From: RBG-16-66-20 sp035308765
Lineage (GTDB): Bacteria; Pseudomonadota; Gammaproteobacteria; Burkholderiales; SG8-39
Direction: 5' to 3'
Length of the DNA stretch: 64,000 bases
Assembly: GCA_035308765.1 (NCBI GenBank)
Contig: DATGGA010000011.1
Span: forward strand, 43,202-107,201
Each line of letters opens with the position of its first letter. Position 1 is the first letter of the stretch. The notes under the pieces were generated by a model. The model was not told where the DNA came from and did not search any database. It saw nothing but the letters and a program-made list of their open reading frames with translations. The position numbers and the translations under genes are program-made. Below are positions 56,374 through 64,000 of the stretch, in pieces.

Positions 56374-57813
56374 ATGCTCCGCAGCACCAAGATCGTCGCC
56401 ACCCTCGGGCCCGCCTCCTCCGATCCCGCCATGCTCGAGCGCATGGTGCGGGCGGGCGTCGACGTGGTGCGGCTCAATTTCTCGCATGGCAGCGCGGACG
56501 ACCACCTCGCGCGCGCGGCGCTGGTGAAGGAGATTTCGCGCAAGACCGGCCGCACGGTCGGCATCATGTGCGACCTGCAGGGCCCGAAGATCCGCGTCGG
56601 CAAATTCAGGGACGGCAAGGTCATGCTGGTCAAGGGGCAGAAGTTCATCCTCGACGCCGGCTGCGAACTGGGCGACGGCGAGCGCGCCGGCCTGGACTAC
56701 AAGGAACTGCCGCGCGACGTCGCCGCGGGCGCGGTGCTGCTACTGGACGACGGCAAGATCGTGCTCGACGTCGCCGCGGTGCGCGGCGAGGAAGTGCACA
56801 CTACGGTGCGCCACGGCGGCGTGCTGTCGAACAACAAAGGCATCAACCGGCAGGGCGGCGGGCTGACCGCGCCCGCGCTCACGCCGAAGGATATCGACGA
56901 TATCCGCACGGCGGCGAAGATCAACGCCGACTACCTGGCCGTTTCCTTCCCCAAGACCGGCGCCGACATGTACATGGCGCGCGAGCTGCTGCGCGCTTCC
57001 GGCGGCAAGGCCTTCCTGATCGCCAAGATCGAGCGCGCGGAGGCGGTGACCAACGCGGCGCTGCTGGACATCATGAATGCCTGCGACGGCATCATGGTGG
57101 CGCGCGGCGACCTGGCGGTCGAAGTCGGCGACGCTTCGGTTCCGGCGCTGCAGAAGAAAATGATCCGCCTCGCGCGCGAGAACAACAAACTAACCATCAC
57201 TGCGACGCAGATGATGGAGTCGATGATTGCCAGCCCCGTGCCGACGCGCGCAGAGGTGTCCGACGTCGCAAATGCGGTGCTGGACGGCACCGACGCGGTG
57301 ATGCTGTCCGCGGAGTCGGCGAGCGGGAAGTATCCGGTCGAGGCGATCGAGGCGATGGACCGCATCTGCATCGAGGCCGAGCAGTCGCATCCGGTATCGC
57401 TCGACCAGGAATTCCTCAACCGCGTCTTCACGCGCGTCGATCAATCCATCGCGATGGCGGGCCTGTTCACCGCCTTCCACCTCAAGGTGAAGGCGATCGC
57501 CACGCTCACTGAATCAGGCTCGACCGCGCTGTGGATGTCGCGCCTGAACTGCGGCGTGCCGATCTACGCGCTCACTTCGCAGACGGCGACACGCTACCGC
57601 TGCTCGCTGCTGCGCGACGTCTATCCGCTGATGGTGAAATATGTCGGCCACGACCGCGAGGAGCTGCTCGCCGAGGCCGAGAAGGTGCTGGTGGACAACG
57701 GCGTTGTGAAGGACGGCGATCTGATCGTGCTCACCATCGGCGAGCCGATCGGCAAGTCGGGCGGCACCAACACCATGAAAATCGTCAAGGTCGGGGAACA
57801 CCGGAGAAAATGA
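56374..57813 (+). CDS. pyk: Pyruvate kinase
   Basis: A 479-residue glycolytic kinase. RSTKIVATLGPASSD, the active-site IEKAE-like AKIERAEAV, VARGDLAVEVG and ATQMMESM with the catalytic Lys nearby are standard. The C-terminal regulatory domain is complete. It begins 9 bp after pgk and overlaps the cupin gene by 4 bp. Confidence 0.97.
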   Translation: MLRSTKIVATLGPASSDPAMLERMVRAGVDVVRLNFSHGSADDHLARAALVKEISRKTGRTVGIMCDLQGPKIRVGKFRDGKVMLVKGQKFILDAGCELGDGERAGLDYKELPRDVAAGAVLLLDDGKIVLDVAAVRGEEVHTTVRHGGVLSNNKGINRQGGGLTAPALTPKDIDDIRTAAKINADYLAVSFPKTGADMYMARELLRASGGKAFLIAKIERAEAVTNAALLDIMNACDGIMVARGDLAVEVGDASVPALQKKMIRLARENNKLTITATQMMESMIASPVPTRAEVSDVANAVLDGTDAVMLSAESASGKYPVEAIEAMDRICIEAEQSHPVSLDQEFLNRVFTRVDQSIAMAGLFTAFHLKVKAIATLTESGSTALWMSRLNCGVPIYALTSQTATRYRCSLLRDVYPLMVKYVGHDREELLAEAEKVLVDNGVVKDGDLIVLTIGEPIGKSGGTNTMKIVKVGEHRRK

Positions 57814-58256
57814 GCGGAGCCACGCCAAACGCGGCAAAACACGGGCAATTGCCACCGCTCGCCTCGCGTTTCGTCGAGGTGGCCGCGCTGCCCTGGGAGA
57901 AGACGCGCTTTCCAGGCGTCGAAGCGAAGACGCTGCTGGTCGACCGCGAGACCGGCGTCGTCACCTCGCTGATGAAATTCGCGCCGGGCGCGCGCCTGCC
58001 GGACCACGAGCACGTGCTGATCGAGCAGACCTACGTGCTGGAAGGCAGCCTCGTCTGCGGCGAGGGCGAGTGCAAGGCGGGCGACTTCGTCTGGCGGCCT
58101 GCGGGCAGCCGTCACGAGGCCTGGGCGGGGCCGCGGGGCGGCCTGATGCTCGCCATGTTCCAGATTCCCAACAAATTCTTCGAGGCCGACGGCCGCGAGA
58201 CCGACGTCACGGGCCAGGACTGGGACAAGGCCTGGTCTAAAGTCCTGTTCCGTTAA
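57810..58256 (+). CDS. Cupin protein, ChrR-like
   Basis: A 148-residue single cupin domain. LPDHEHVLIEQTYVLEGSL gives the first metal motif, and WRPAGSRHEAW the second His motif. It resembles the ChrR C-terminal cupin but lacks the zinc anti-sigma domain. It overlaps the pyk stop (ATGA), and its 3' end overlaps the convergent MetE-like gene by 4 bp. A role linked to glycolysis is suggested only by position. Confidence 0.8.
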   Translation: MSGATPNAAKHGQLPPLASRFVEVAALPWEKTRFPGVEAKTLLVDRETGVVTSLMKFAPGARLPDHEHVLIEQTYVLEGSLVCGEGECKAGDFVWRPAGSRHEAWAGPRGGLMLAMFQIPNKFFEADGRETDVTGQDWDKAWSKVLFR

Positions 58257-59266
58257 TTCCTGCCTTCGTACAGGTCCCGCCCTTTCGCGAGGGCGCGGAT
58301 CTTGCCGTCCGCGATGTTCCGTTTCAGCATCCAGAAGCCGCAGTCCGGATGGATGTATTTCACTCGGCCCCGCCCCAGGATTTTCTCCGCGCGCTCGATG
58401 GCCCGGGCGATTGCGTCGGCGCTCTCGATTTCGGTGCGCTTGATGTCCACCACGCCGAGGCCGAAGCCGATCTCACGCCGCAATCCCCTGAACACCGCCA
58501 GTTCCTCCGACGGCCGGTGCGCGACTTCCATCACGATGTGGTCGACGCGCAGCGCGTTCAGGTAGTCGAGCAGCCTGTCCCAGCCGCCTTTCTGGATGCT
58601 TTGCCCGCCGTAGTTGCCGAAGCACAGGTGCACGGCAGCTTTCGCCTTCTTCGGCACTGCCTTCAGCACCTTGTTCATTGCCGCCGCCGCCCACTTCCAT
58701 TCGCCGGGATGCCCCGGCAGGTTCGCTTCGTCCACCTGGATGACGTCCGCGTCCAGGTGCTTCACCTGCGCCGCGAGCACGTCGGCGATCGCATGCGCCA
58801 GTTTCTCCGGGTCGCGGTAATGCAGGTCGTGCAGGGTCTTGGCCAGCATGTGCGGGCCCGTGAGCGTGAACTTGAGCGGCTTGCCGGCGAGGCGCTTCGC
58901 GCGCGCGCAGGCCAGCGACAGGTTCAGGGTGCCTGCAAACACCGGCCCTTCTACCACGCCCGGCGGCTTGGCGCGGAAGCGCATGCCCGCGCCCTTCGAG
59001 TAGGCGAGCCACTCGGAGAAGCCGATCTCGCTGCGGATGCCGTTCATCGGCCGCGTGAAATACTCGATCATGCCGTTGGTCTCGGGGTGGTTCAGGTCGA
59101 AGCGGTAGAGTTCGCCGTCGCAGACCAGGTCGATGCCGGCCTGCTCCTGCGTGTGCAGCACGACGCGCATCGCATCTTCCAGCGCCTGCTCCGAAGGCGC
59201 GGCGGCCAGCCAGTCGGGCAGCGGATACGAGCCGACGACGGTGGTGCGGATTCTCGGCGCTTTCAT
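58253..59266 (-). CDS. MetE C-terminal-domain homologue (cobalamin-independent methyltransferase family)
   Basis: A 337-residue TIM-barrel protein equivalent to only the catalytic C-terminal half of MetE (usual length about 750). Zinc ligands appear present: HxC in AVHLCFGN and Cys in YIHPDCGFW, with DVIQVDEANL before. TTVVGSYPLPDWL is the family N-terminus. It could be a corrinoid-independent methionine synthase-like or epoxyalkane:CoM transferase-like enzyme. Without the MetE N-domain the methyl donor is unclear. ATG 59266 lies 7 nt after TATAAT, suggesting a leaderless mRNA. Confidence 0.8.
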   Translation of the reverse strand: MKAPRIRTTVVGSYPLPDWLAAAPSEQALEDAMRVVLHTQEQAGIDLVCDGELYRFDLNHPETNGMIEYFTRPMNGIRSEIGFSEWLAYSKGAGMRFRAKPPGVVEGPVFAGTLNLSLACARAKRLAGKPLKFTLTGPHMLAKTLHDLHYRDPEKLAHAIADVLAAQVKHLDADVIQVDEANLPGHPGEWKWAAAAMNKVLKAVPKKAKAAVHLCFGNYGGQSIQKGGWDRLLDYLNALRVDHIVMEVAHRPSEELAVFRGLRREIGFGLGVVDIKRTEIESADAIARAIERAEKILGRGRVKYIHPDCGFWMLKRNIADGKIRALAKGRDLYEGRN

Positions 59267-59273
59267 TGCGGCG

Positions 59274-59281
59274 ATTATAAT
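59274..59281. promoter_or_regulatory. Bidirectional -10 (ATTATAAT) with both start codons 7 nt away
   Basis: ATTATAAT gives TATAAT on the plus strand at 59276-59281 and on the minus strand at 59274-59279. On each side 7 nt lead directly to an ATG (59289 plus, 59266 minus). Neither side has room for a Shine-Dalgarno. Confidence 0.6.
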
Positions 59282-59288
59282 TCACCGG

Positions 59289-60305
59289 ATGGTTAACTTT
59301 GCCGGCATCGAGGCGCTCGAGGAGTTAATGACGCGCCCGTCCGCCGAGCTCTCCGCGGATCTTGCGCGTGCTCCGGGCGATATCCTGGTGCTGGGCGTCG
59401 GCGGCAAGATGGGCCCCACGCTGGCGCGGATGGCCAAGCGCGCCGCGCCGGACCGGCGCGTGATCGGCGTGGCGCGGTTCTCGGAGAAAGGCCTGCGCGA
59501 AAAACTCGCAGCACAGGGCGTCGAGTGTATCGCCTGCGACCTGCTTGATCGCGCCGCGCTGGAACGCTTGCCGCGTGCGCCGAACCTTGTCTTTATGGCC
59601 GGACACAAATTCGGTGCCGCGGGGAACACCGCGTTCACCTGGGCAATGAACGTGCGCGTGCCTTACATGGTGGCCGACACGTTTCGCGACGCCCGTACCG
59701 TGGTGTTCTCCACCGCCTGCGTCTATCCCTTCGCCGAGGTCACCGGCCCGGGAGCGCCGGAAAGCGCGCCCACACTGCCGCCGCCCGGGGATTACGCGAC
59801 GTCCTGCGTCGGCCGCGAGAAAGCCTTCGAATACGGATCGCTCACGCACGGCACCCCGGGACGCCTGCTGCGCCTCGAATATGCGATCGACATGCGCTAC
59901 GGCGTGCTGCACGACGTGGCCGCCAAGGTGTTCGCCGGGCGGCCGGTGGACGTGACCATGGGCCACGTCAACGTGATCTGGCAGGGCGACGCGAACGAGC
60001 ACGCGCTTCGTCTGCTCGCGCACTGTACGACGCCGGCTTCGCCGCTCAACGTGAGCGGCCCGGAAGTGGTGAGCGTGCGCTCGCTCGCCGGGGAATTCGG
60101 CAAGCGCTTCGGCAGGAAAGCGGTGGTGACGGGAAACGAAGCGCCCACCGCGTGGCTGGTGGACTCGCGCGCCGCGCAACAATTGCTGGGCGCGCCGCGC
60201 GTGCCGCTCGCCACCATGATCGACTGGCAGGCGGACTGGATCTCACGCGGTCTGCCGGGCCTAGGCAAGCCGACGCACTTCGAAACGCGGGATGGAAAGT
60301 ACTGA
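59289..60305 (+). CDS. NAD-dependent epimerase/dehydratase family protein
   Basis: A 338-residue extended-SDR protein. The Rossmann loop is ILVLGVGGKMGPTLARM (GxGGxxG), near residue 35 rather than the N-terminus. STACVYPFAEVTGPGAPESA and ATSCVGREKAFEY sit where extended SDRs have Ser and the YxxxK catalytic pair, but the Tyr appears replaced (CVGREK). It may therefore have altered chemistry or be non-catalytic. The start ATG lies within the ACCGGATGGTTA motif. It overlaps the GNAT gene by 14 bp. Confidence 0.75.
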   Translation: MVNFAGIEALEELMTRPSAELSADLARAPGDILVLGVGGKMGPTLARMAKRAAPDRRVIGVARFSEKGLREKLAAQGVECIACDLLDRAALERLPRAPNLVFMAGHKFGAAGNTAFTWAMNVRVPYMVADTFRDARTVVFSTACVYPFAEVTGPGAPESAPTLPPPGDYATSCVGREKAFEYGSLTHGTPGRLLRLEYAIDMRYGVLHDVAAKVFAGRPVDVTMGHVNVIWQGDANEHALRLLAHCTTPASPLNVSGPEVVSVRSLAGEFGKRFGRKAVVTGNEAPTAWLVDSRAAQQLLGAPRVPLATMIDWQADWISRGLPGLGKPTHFETRDGKY

Positions 60306-61137
60306 ACTGCAGCTCGGCGGCGCGCATCTCGCGGACTGCCTAGCGCTGTCGAAGTCGGCAAACTGGAACCAGAACGAAGCCGACTGGCGGCTGATGCTCG
60401 CCTACGGCCACGGCTGGGGCGTCGCGCTCGCCGATGGCACGCTCGCTGCTTCCACGCTGGTGCTTCCCTATGGCGCCGAATTCGCCTGGGTCAGCATGGT
60501 GCTGGTCCTCCCGGAGCACCGGCGCAAGGGATTTGCGACGCAGCTGCTGCGCACGGCGCTGCATGAAAACTCGGCGGCACGCAGGACGTCGGTCCTGGAT
60601 GCGACCCCGGCCGGTCACGAGGTCTACATGCAGGAAGGATTCCGCGACACTTGGGGTTTCAGGCGGTTTTCGCTTTCCGGATTTACGAAGAACATCGCAT
60701 TCAACAAAGAAGTGCGCCCCATGGCAGCCGCCGACTGGGCGGCAATTCTGGAATTGGATTTGCGCGCATTTGGCGCCAGCCGCGAGCGGCTGCTGCGCAA
60801 TCTCGCCTCCCGCCTGCCCGAAGCCGCGCTGGTTGCGTGGCGCGGCGGCAGGCCGGAGGGATTCCTGCTCGGGCGCGATGGCCGCGAAGCGCGCCAGCTC
60901 GGGCCGCTGGTCGCGCGCGACGAAAAAACGGCAATCGCCCTGCTGAACGCGGCATTGGCCGGTGTAAGGCCGCCGGTCTACATCGATATCGCCGACCACG
61001 CGCCCGCGCTGCAATCCTGGGCGCAGGCGAGGGGCTTCGAGTTCCAGCGGCCGTTTACCCGCATGGTGCTGGGCGCGCCGGTTGCACCCGGCGAAGAAGC
61101 GCTCGTCTATTGCCCTGCAGGCCCGGAACTCGGCTGA
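60292..61137 (+). CDS. GNAT acetyltransferase, two-domain
   Basis: A 281-residue protein. The first GNAT domain (about 1-140) has VLVLPEHRRKGFATQLLRTA, the acetyl-CoA-binding R/Q-x-x-G-x-A motif. The second part (about 143-281) looks like a degenerate GNAT repeat with LGPLVARDEKTAIALLNAAL. The substrate is unknown. It overlaps the epimerase-like gene and is convergent with the binding-protein gene, 15 bp apart. Confidence 0.85.
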   Translation: MESTELQLGGAHLADCLALSKSANWNQNEADWRLMLAYGHGWGVALADGTLAASTLVLPYGAEFAWVSMVLVLPEHRRKGFATQLLRTALHENSAARRTSVLDATPAGHEVYMQEGFRDTWGFRRFSLSGFTKNIAFNKEVRPMAAADWAAILELDLRAFGASRERLLRNLASRLPEAALVAWRGGRPEGFLLGRDGREARQLGPLVARDEKTAIALLNAALAGVRPPVYIDIADHAPALQSWAQARGFEFQRPFTRMVLGAPVAPGEEALVYCPAGPELG

Positions 61138-61152
61138 CGAGTGGGTTAATCC

Positions 61153-62145
61153 CTACTTCGTCATCTTTATCGAACGATCAAGAAACTCGTTCGTGTAGGT
61201 CGTCTTGACGTCGAACGGCTTGTCGATGCCGACGTAATCGCGCACCAGTTCGTAGTCCGCCTTCATGCGCGCGTCGTCGTGGATGCCGAGCGCGACCTCG
61301 CGCGAATACTTGTCGCTCATCAGCACTTCGACCAGTTGCCAGTTCACCATCTCGTTGTCGTAGCTGAGCGCGCCGTTGGCGTCGATCAGCGCCTGCACGC
61401 AGGGCTTCGGATCCTTGACGCAGGCCGCGAAGGCGCGTTGCGTCACCTTGACGAACTTGTCGATCAGCGGCCTGTTCTTCGCCAGGAACTCGGCGTTGAC
61501 GATCACCGAATTGCCGTAGGGGTTGATGCCGACGTCGCGCCAGGCGAGGAAACCCATGTCGGCGCCGAGTTCGCGCGTGAAGACGTGGTGGATGTTGTAG
61601 AACGACGTCGTGACGTCGATCGACTTCGACTTGAGCGCCGAGAGCTTCGAATTGGCGTCGATGTTCACCCAGACGACCGATTTCGGGTCGATGCCGTTCG
61701 CTTTGGCGAGCGCCGGCCACATGACGCGCGCGCCGTCGCCCGCCGGGTTGCCTATTTTCTTGCCCGCGAAGTCCTTGATGCCGGTGATCCCCGAGCTCTT
61801 CAGCCAGTACATGCCCTGCGGCGAGTTGGCGTAGACATTGAAGACCGCGACGGTATCGGCGCCCTTGCCCTTGGCGACCAGCACGCCGCCCATGTCCGCG
61901 AGGCCGATCGGGTTCGCCCCGGCGCCGACTTTCTGCGTCGCGGGCGCAGAGCCCTTGCCCGGCTCGAGGTTGAGGTCGATGCCTTCCTTGGCGTACCAGC
62001 CCATCTTCTTGGCGTAGTAGTAGGGAGCGTGGTCGCCGCCCGGCACCCAGTTGAGGATGAAGTCGAGTTTTTGCTGGGCCGCGGCGGACAGAGGGTTGAC
62101 TGCGGCAATGCATGTCAGCGCGGCGGCAATGAGAAATCTGCGCAT
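61153..62145 (-). CDS. ABC transporter substrate-binding protein, NMT1/THI5-like
   Basis: A 330-residue periplasmic binding protein with signal peptide (about 1-23, ending SAAA). DFILNWVPGGDHAPYYYAKK and GWYAKEGIDLNLEPG are typical of NMT1/THI5-like proteins that bind pyrimidines, riboflavin precursors, taurine-like or aromatic compounds. No permease or ATPase gene is adjacent inside the window. It diverges from the DHDPS-family gene across a 56-bp region containing the TAACC/GGTTA repeats. Confidence 0.85.
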   Translation of the reverse strand: MRRFLIAAALTCIAAVNPLSAAAQQKLDFILNWVPGGDHAPYYYAKKMGWYAKEGIDLNLEPGKGSAPATQKVGAGANPIGLADMGGVLVAKGKGADTVAVFNVYANSPQGMYWLKSSGITGIKDFAGKKIGNPAGDGARVMWPALAKANGIDPKSVVWVNIDANSKLSALKSKSIDVTTSFYNIHHVFTRELGADMGFLAWRDVGINPYGNSVIVNAEFLAKNRPLIDKFVKVTQRAFAACVKDPKPCVQALIDANGALSYDNEMVNWQLVEVLMSDKYSREVALGIHDDARMKADYELVRDYVGIDKPFDVKTTYTNEFLDRSIKMTK

Positions 62146-62173
62146 GAGGCCTCCTCATTTCGGAAGTCGCGAT

Positions 62174-62201
62174 GTTACCATCCAGTAACCATCCGGTTAA
62201 C
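62174..62201. promoter_or_regulatory. Overlapping inverted repeats, candidate operator
   Basis: GTTACCATCCAGTAAC (62174-62189) and GTAACCATCCGGTTAAC (62185-62201) are two overlapping dyads built on TAACC and GGTTA halves. The second ends against ATG 62202. Read on the minus strand it contains ACCGGATGGTTA, also found at 59284-59295. Confidence 0.5.
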
Positions 62202-63245
62202 ATGCACTGGACCCAACTGCCTGCCGACGTGCTCGCGCTGCTCCGTCGCGGCACGGTGATCCCCGCGCACCCGCTTGCGCTGGACGCAAACCGGCGGCTC
62301 GACAGCCGCCGCCAGCGCGCACTGACCCGCTATTACCTCGACGCCGGCTCGGGCGGCCTGGCGGTCGGCGTGCACGCGACGCAATTCGCCATCCGGGAGA
62401 GCGGGATGTACGAGCCCGTGCTCAAGCTTGCCGCCGATGAGGCGAAGGCCTGGGCGAAGCGGCCGGTGGTGCTGGTGGGCGGATTGTCGGGAAAAACCGA
62501 TCAGGCAAGAAAAGAAGCCGCAATCGCGCGAGGGCTCGGGTATCACGCGGGCATGCTGTCGCTGGCACCAATGAAGGGCGCGTCAGTGGGTGAACTGGTC
62601 GCGCACTGCGCGGCGGTCGCGGCGGAGATTCCGCTGGTGGGCTTCTACCTGCAACCCGCTGTCGGCGGCATCCACCTGCCGGCGGAATTCTGGCGCCGAT
62701 TCTGCGAGATAGAAAACGTGGTCGCGGTAAAGATCGCGCCTTTCAACCGATACCGGACGCTGGACGTCGTCAAGGGCCTTGTCGCGGCGCGCGCCGAGGA
62801 GCGTATCACGCTCTACACGGGCAACGACGACCACATCGTGCTCGACCTGCTGGCGCCGTTCGCGGTGATCCGCGGCGGCGAGGAGGTGCGCGTCCGGATC
62901 AAGGGCGGCCTGCTGGGACACTGGAGCGTCTGGACGAAGTACGCCGTTGAATTGCTGGAAAGGCTTCAAACGGCGAAACCGAGCGAAGAATTGCTCGCTC
63001 TCGACTCGAAGATCACCGATACCAACAGCGCATTCTTCGATGTCGCGCACGATTTCGCGGGCTGCATCCCGGGCTGCCATGAAGTGCTGCGCCGCCAGGG
63101 CCTGCTCGAAGGCATCTGGTGCCTCGACCCGAAGGAAGTCCTTTCGCCGGGGCAGGCCGCGGAGATAGACCGGGTCTATGCCGCCTACCCGGAGATGAAC
63201 GACGATGCCTTTGTCCGGGGAAATCTTGCGAAATGGCTGGCATAG
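62202..63245 (+). CDS. Dihydrodipicolinate synthase/N-acetylneuraminate lyase superfamily protein
   Basis: A 347-residue TIM-barrel protein. VIPAHPLALDANRRLD resembles the N-terminal strand, and VVAVKIAPFNRYRTLDVV supplies the Schiff-base Lys. LYTGNDDHIVLDLL matches the usual GDD/GNDD region. It probably cleaves or dehydrates a 2-keto acid. An alternative start at 62172 adds 10 residues and has GGAAG six bases upstream but would place the repeats inside the coding region. It overlaps the PhyH gene by 13 bp. Confidence 0.8.
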   Translation: MHWTQLPADVLALLRRGTVIPAHPLALDANRRLDSRRQRALTRYYLDAGSGGLAVGVHATQFAIRESGMYEPVLKLAADEAKAWAKRPVVLVGGLSGKTDQARKEAAIARGLGYHAGMLSLAPMKGASVGELVAHCAAVAAEIPLVGFYLQPAVGGIHLPAEFWRRFCEIENVVAVKIAPFNRYRTLDVVKGLVAARAEERITLYTGNDDHIVLDLLAPFAVIRGGEEVRVRIKGGLLGHWSVWTKYAVELLERLQTAKPSEELLALDSKITDTNSAFFDVAHDFAGCIPGCHEVLRRQGLLEGIWCLDPKEVLSPGQAAEIDRVYAAYPEMNDDAFVRGNLAKWLA

Positions 63246-63970
63246 AAAAGGCGATCTATGAAAAGGCCGGGCACTTCACGGTGCCCGGCGTTTTCTCTGC
63301 GGCCGAAATGGACGCGGCGGTCGAAGACATCGGGCGCTGGGGCGAGGAATTCCTGCGCGAACTGCCCGCCGTGCAGCGCCGCTGGTATCTGGACGCCGGA
63401 GTCAAGGCGCGAGAGGTGCTGCGCAAGCTCGACAATCCGCATCACCATCGCGAATCGATGCGCAGGCTGGCGCGCGATCCGCGGCTCGTCGCCCTGGTGG
63501 AAAGCGTCATCGGCAGCGGCGTGTCGGTGTACTTCAGCCAGATATTCTTCAAGCCGCCCGAAGGCGGCGGCCCGAAACCGCCGCACCAGGACAATTTCTA
63601 CTTCGGGCCGCGCGACCCCGAGGCGCTGATCACGGCATGGATCGCGTTCGACGACGCCACGGTGGAGAACGGCTGCTTGTATTTCGGCGAGGGCACGCAC
63701 CGGGCGCCGGTGATCCCGCATCTCGCGCCGCCGGACGAACCATTCAACCTGCAGGTGCCCGCCGCAATGGCCGCGAAGGCGGCCATGACGCCGGCCCCCG
63801 TGCCCAAGGGTGGGGTTTCGTTCCACCACGGGGGCGTGCTGCACCAGTCGGGCACCAATCACTCGCAACGCTGGCGCCGCGCCTGCGCGCTGCATTACGT
63901 CAGCAACGACAACGCCTTCCTGCGGCCTGCATTGCCCTACGACGAAAAAATGTTCCTGAGGGTCACATGA
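63233..63970 (+). CDS. Phytanoyl-CoA dioxygenase (PhyH) family oxygenase
   Basis: A 245-residue Fe(II)/2-oxoglutarate oxygenase. The iron ligands are HQD in KPPHQDNFYFG and His in GGVLHQSGTNHSQRWRRA, whose Arg would bind 2-oxoglutarate. It presumably hydroxylates a small acid or oxidises a natural product. Coupling to the DHDPS-family gene upstream and to another gene downstream (ATGA overlap at 63967) indicates an operon. The substrate is unknown. Confidence 0.85.
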   Translation: MAGIEKAIYEKAGHFTVPGVFSAAEMDAAVEDIGRWGEEFLRELPAVQRRWYLDAGVKAREVLRKLDNPHHHRESMRRLARDPRLVALVESVIGSGVSVYFSQIFFKPPEGGGPKPPHQDNFYFGPRDPEALITAWIAFDDATVENGCLYFGEGTHRAPVIPHLAPPDEPFNLQVPAAMAAKAAMTPAPVPKGGVSFHHGGVLHQSGTNHSQRWRRACALHYVSNDNAFLRPALPYDEKMFLRVT

Positions 63971-64000
63971 ACGACACGGCATACGACACTGCACGGCGCT
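63967..64000 (+). CDS. Start of a further gene (partial)
   Basis: ATG 63967 overlaps the PhyH stop as ATGA and opens a frame reading MNDTAYDTARR up to the window edge. Only 11 residues are visible, so no identity can be given. It is probably the third gene of the same operon. Confidence 0.5.
   Translation, partial: MNDTAYDTARR

Overview
The window looks like a chromosomal segment of a betaproteobacterium, probably Burkholderiales or a near relative. The evidence is strong GC richness with G/C at third codon positions, the neighbourhood waaC-waaA / tolC / Pcm-like, a dihydrolipoyl dehydrogenase carrying its own lipoyl domain, the glnA-(DUF4124)-glnL-glnG block, and a tkt-gapA-pgk-pyk run. I saw no rRNA, tRNA, CRISPR array, insertion sequence or phage gene. 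Apart from one decayed cupin gene the segment is intact and gene-dense, with many 4-bp ATGA overlaps. No gene-free stretch exceeds about 300 bases.

Layout. 1-5182: cell-surface glycan genes (a partial GT-B glycosyltransferase, a GT9 transferase, a DUF4254 protein, a WaaE-like GT2, waaC, waaA). 5160-11148: tolC and a Pcm-like methyltransferase, then thiC behind a TPP riboswitch, an alpha/beta hydrolase, uppP and a rhodanese. 11149-15909: the nitrogen-control block, glnA with two NtrC boxes, a sigma70 promoter and a sigma54 promoter, then a DUF4124 coiled-coil protein, glnL and glnG. 15911-23017: a ketopantoate-reductase-like protein and malate synthase, then a minus-strand operon folD-prlC-glutaredoxin-xthA. 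23051-29381: pyruvate dehydrogenase operon aceE-aceF-lpdA plus rpiA.

29378-46748: a long minus-strand run. Its upstream part is a sugar/sugar-acid catabolic locus: GntR regulator, a complete CUT1-type ABC importer, an SDR, a complete TRAP importer, an IlvD-type dehydratase, a PdxA-family dehydrogenase and a UxaA/GarD-type dehydratase. A divergent pair (SDR plus FAH-family hydrolase) resembles the last steps of the non-phosphorylative L-fucose/L-rhamnose route. The run continues into a DUF4189 protein, rsmE, argA and yggX. 46767-52137: AzlCD, the cupin remnant, a HIT protein, an omega-aminotransferase, a fused SpeD-SpeE protein and NudC. 52197-58256: tkt-gapA-pgk-pyk-cupin. 58253-64000: a MetE C-domain homologue diverging from an epimerase/GNAT pair, then an NMT1-type binding protein diverging from a DHDPS-family / PhyH-family operon that runs off the window.

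Two regulatory patterns stand out. A TATAAT-like hexamer sits only 5-7 nt before several start codons (rhodanese, aceB, folD, nudC, the MetE-like gene and the epimerase), suggesting leaderless mRNAs. At three divergent gene pairs the same palindromic ATTATAAT could serve both directions. A second motif built on TAACC-N4-GGTTA occurs at the DHDPS-family start and, partly, over the epimerase start, linking these two otherwise separate modules.
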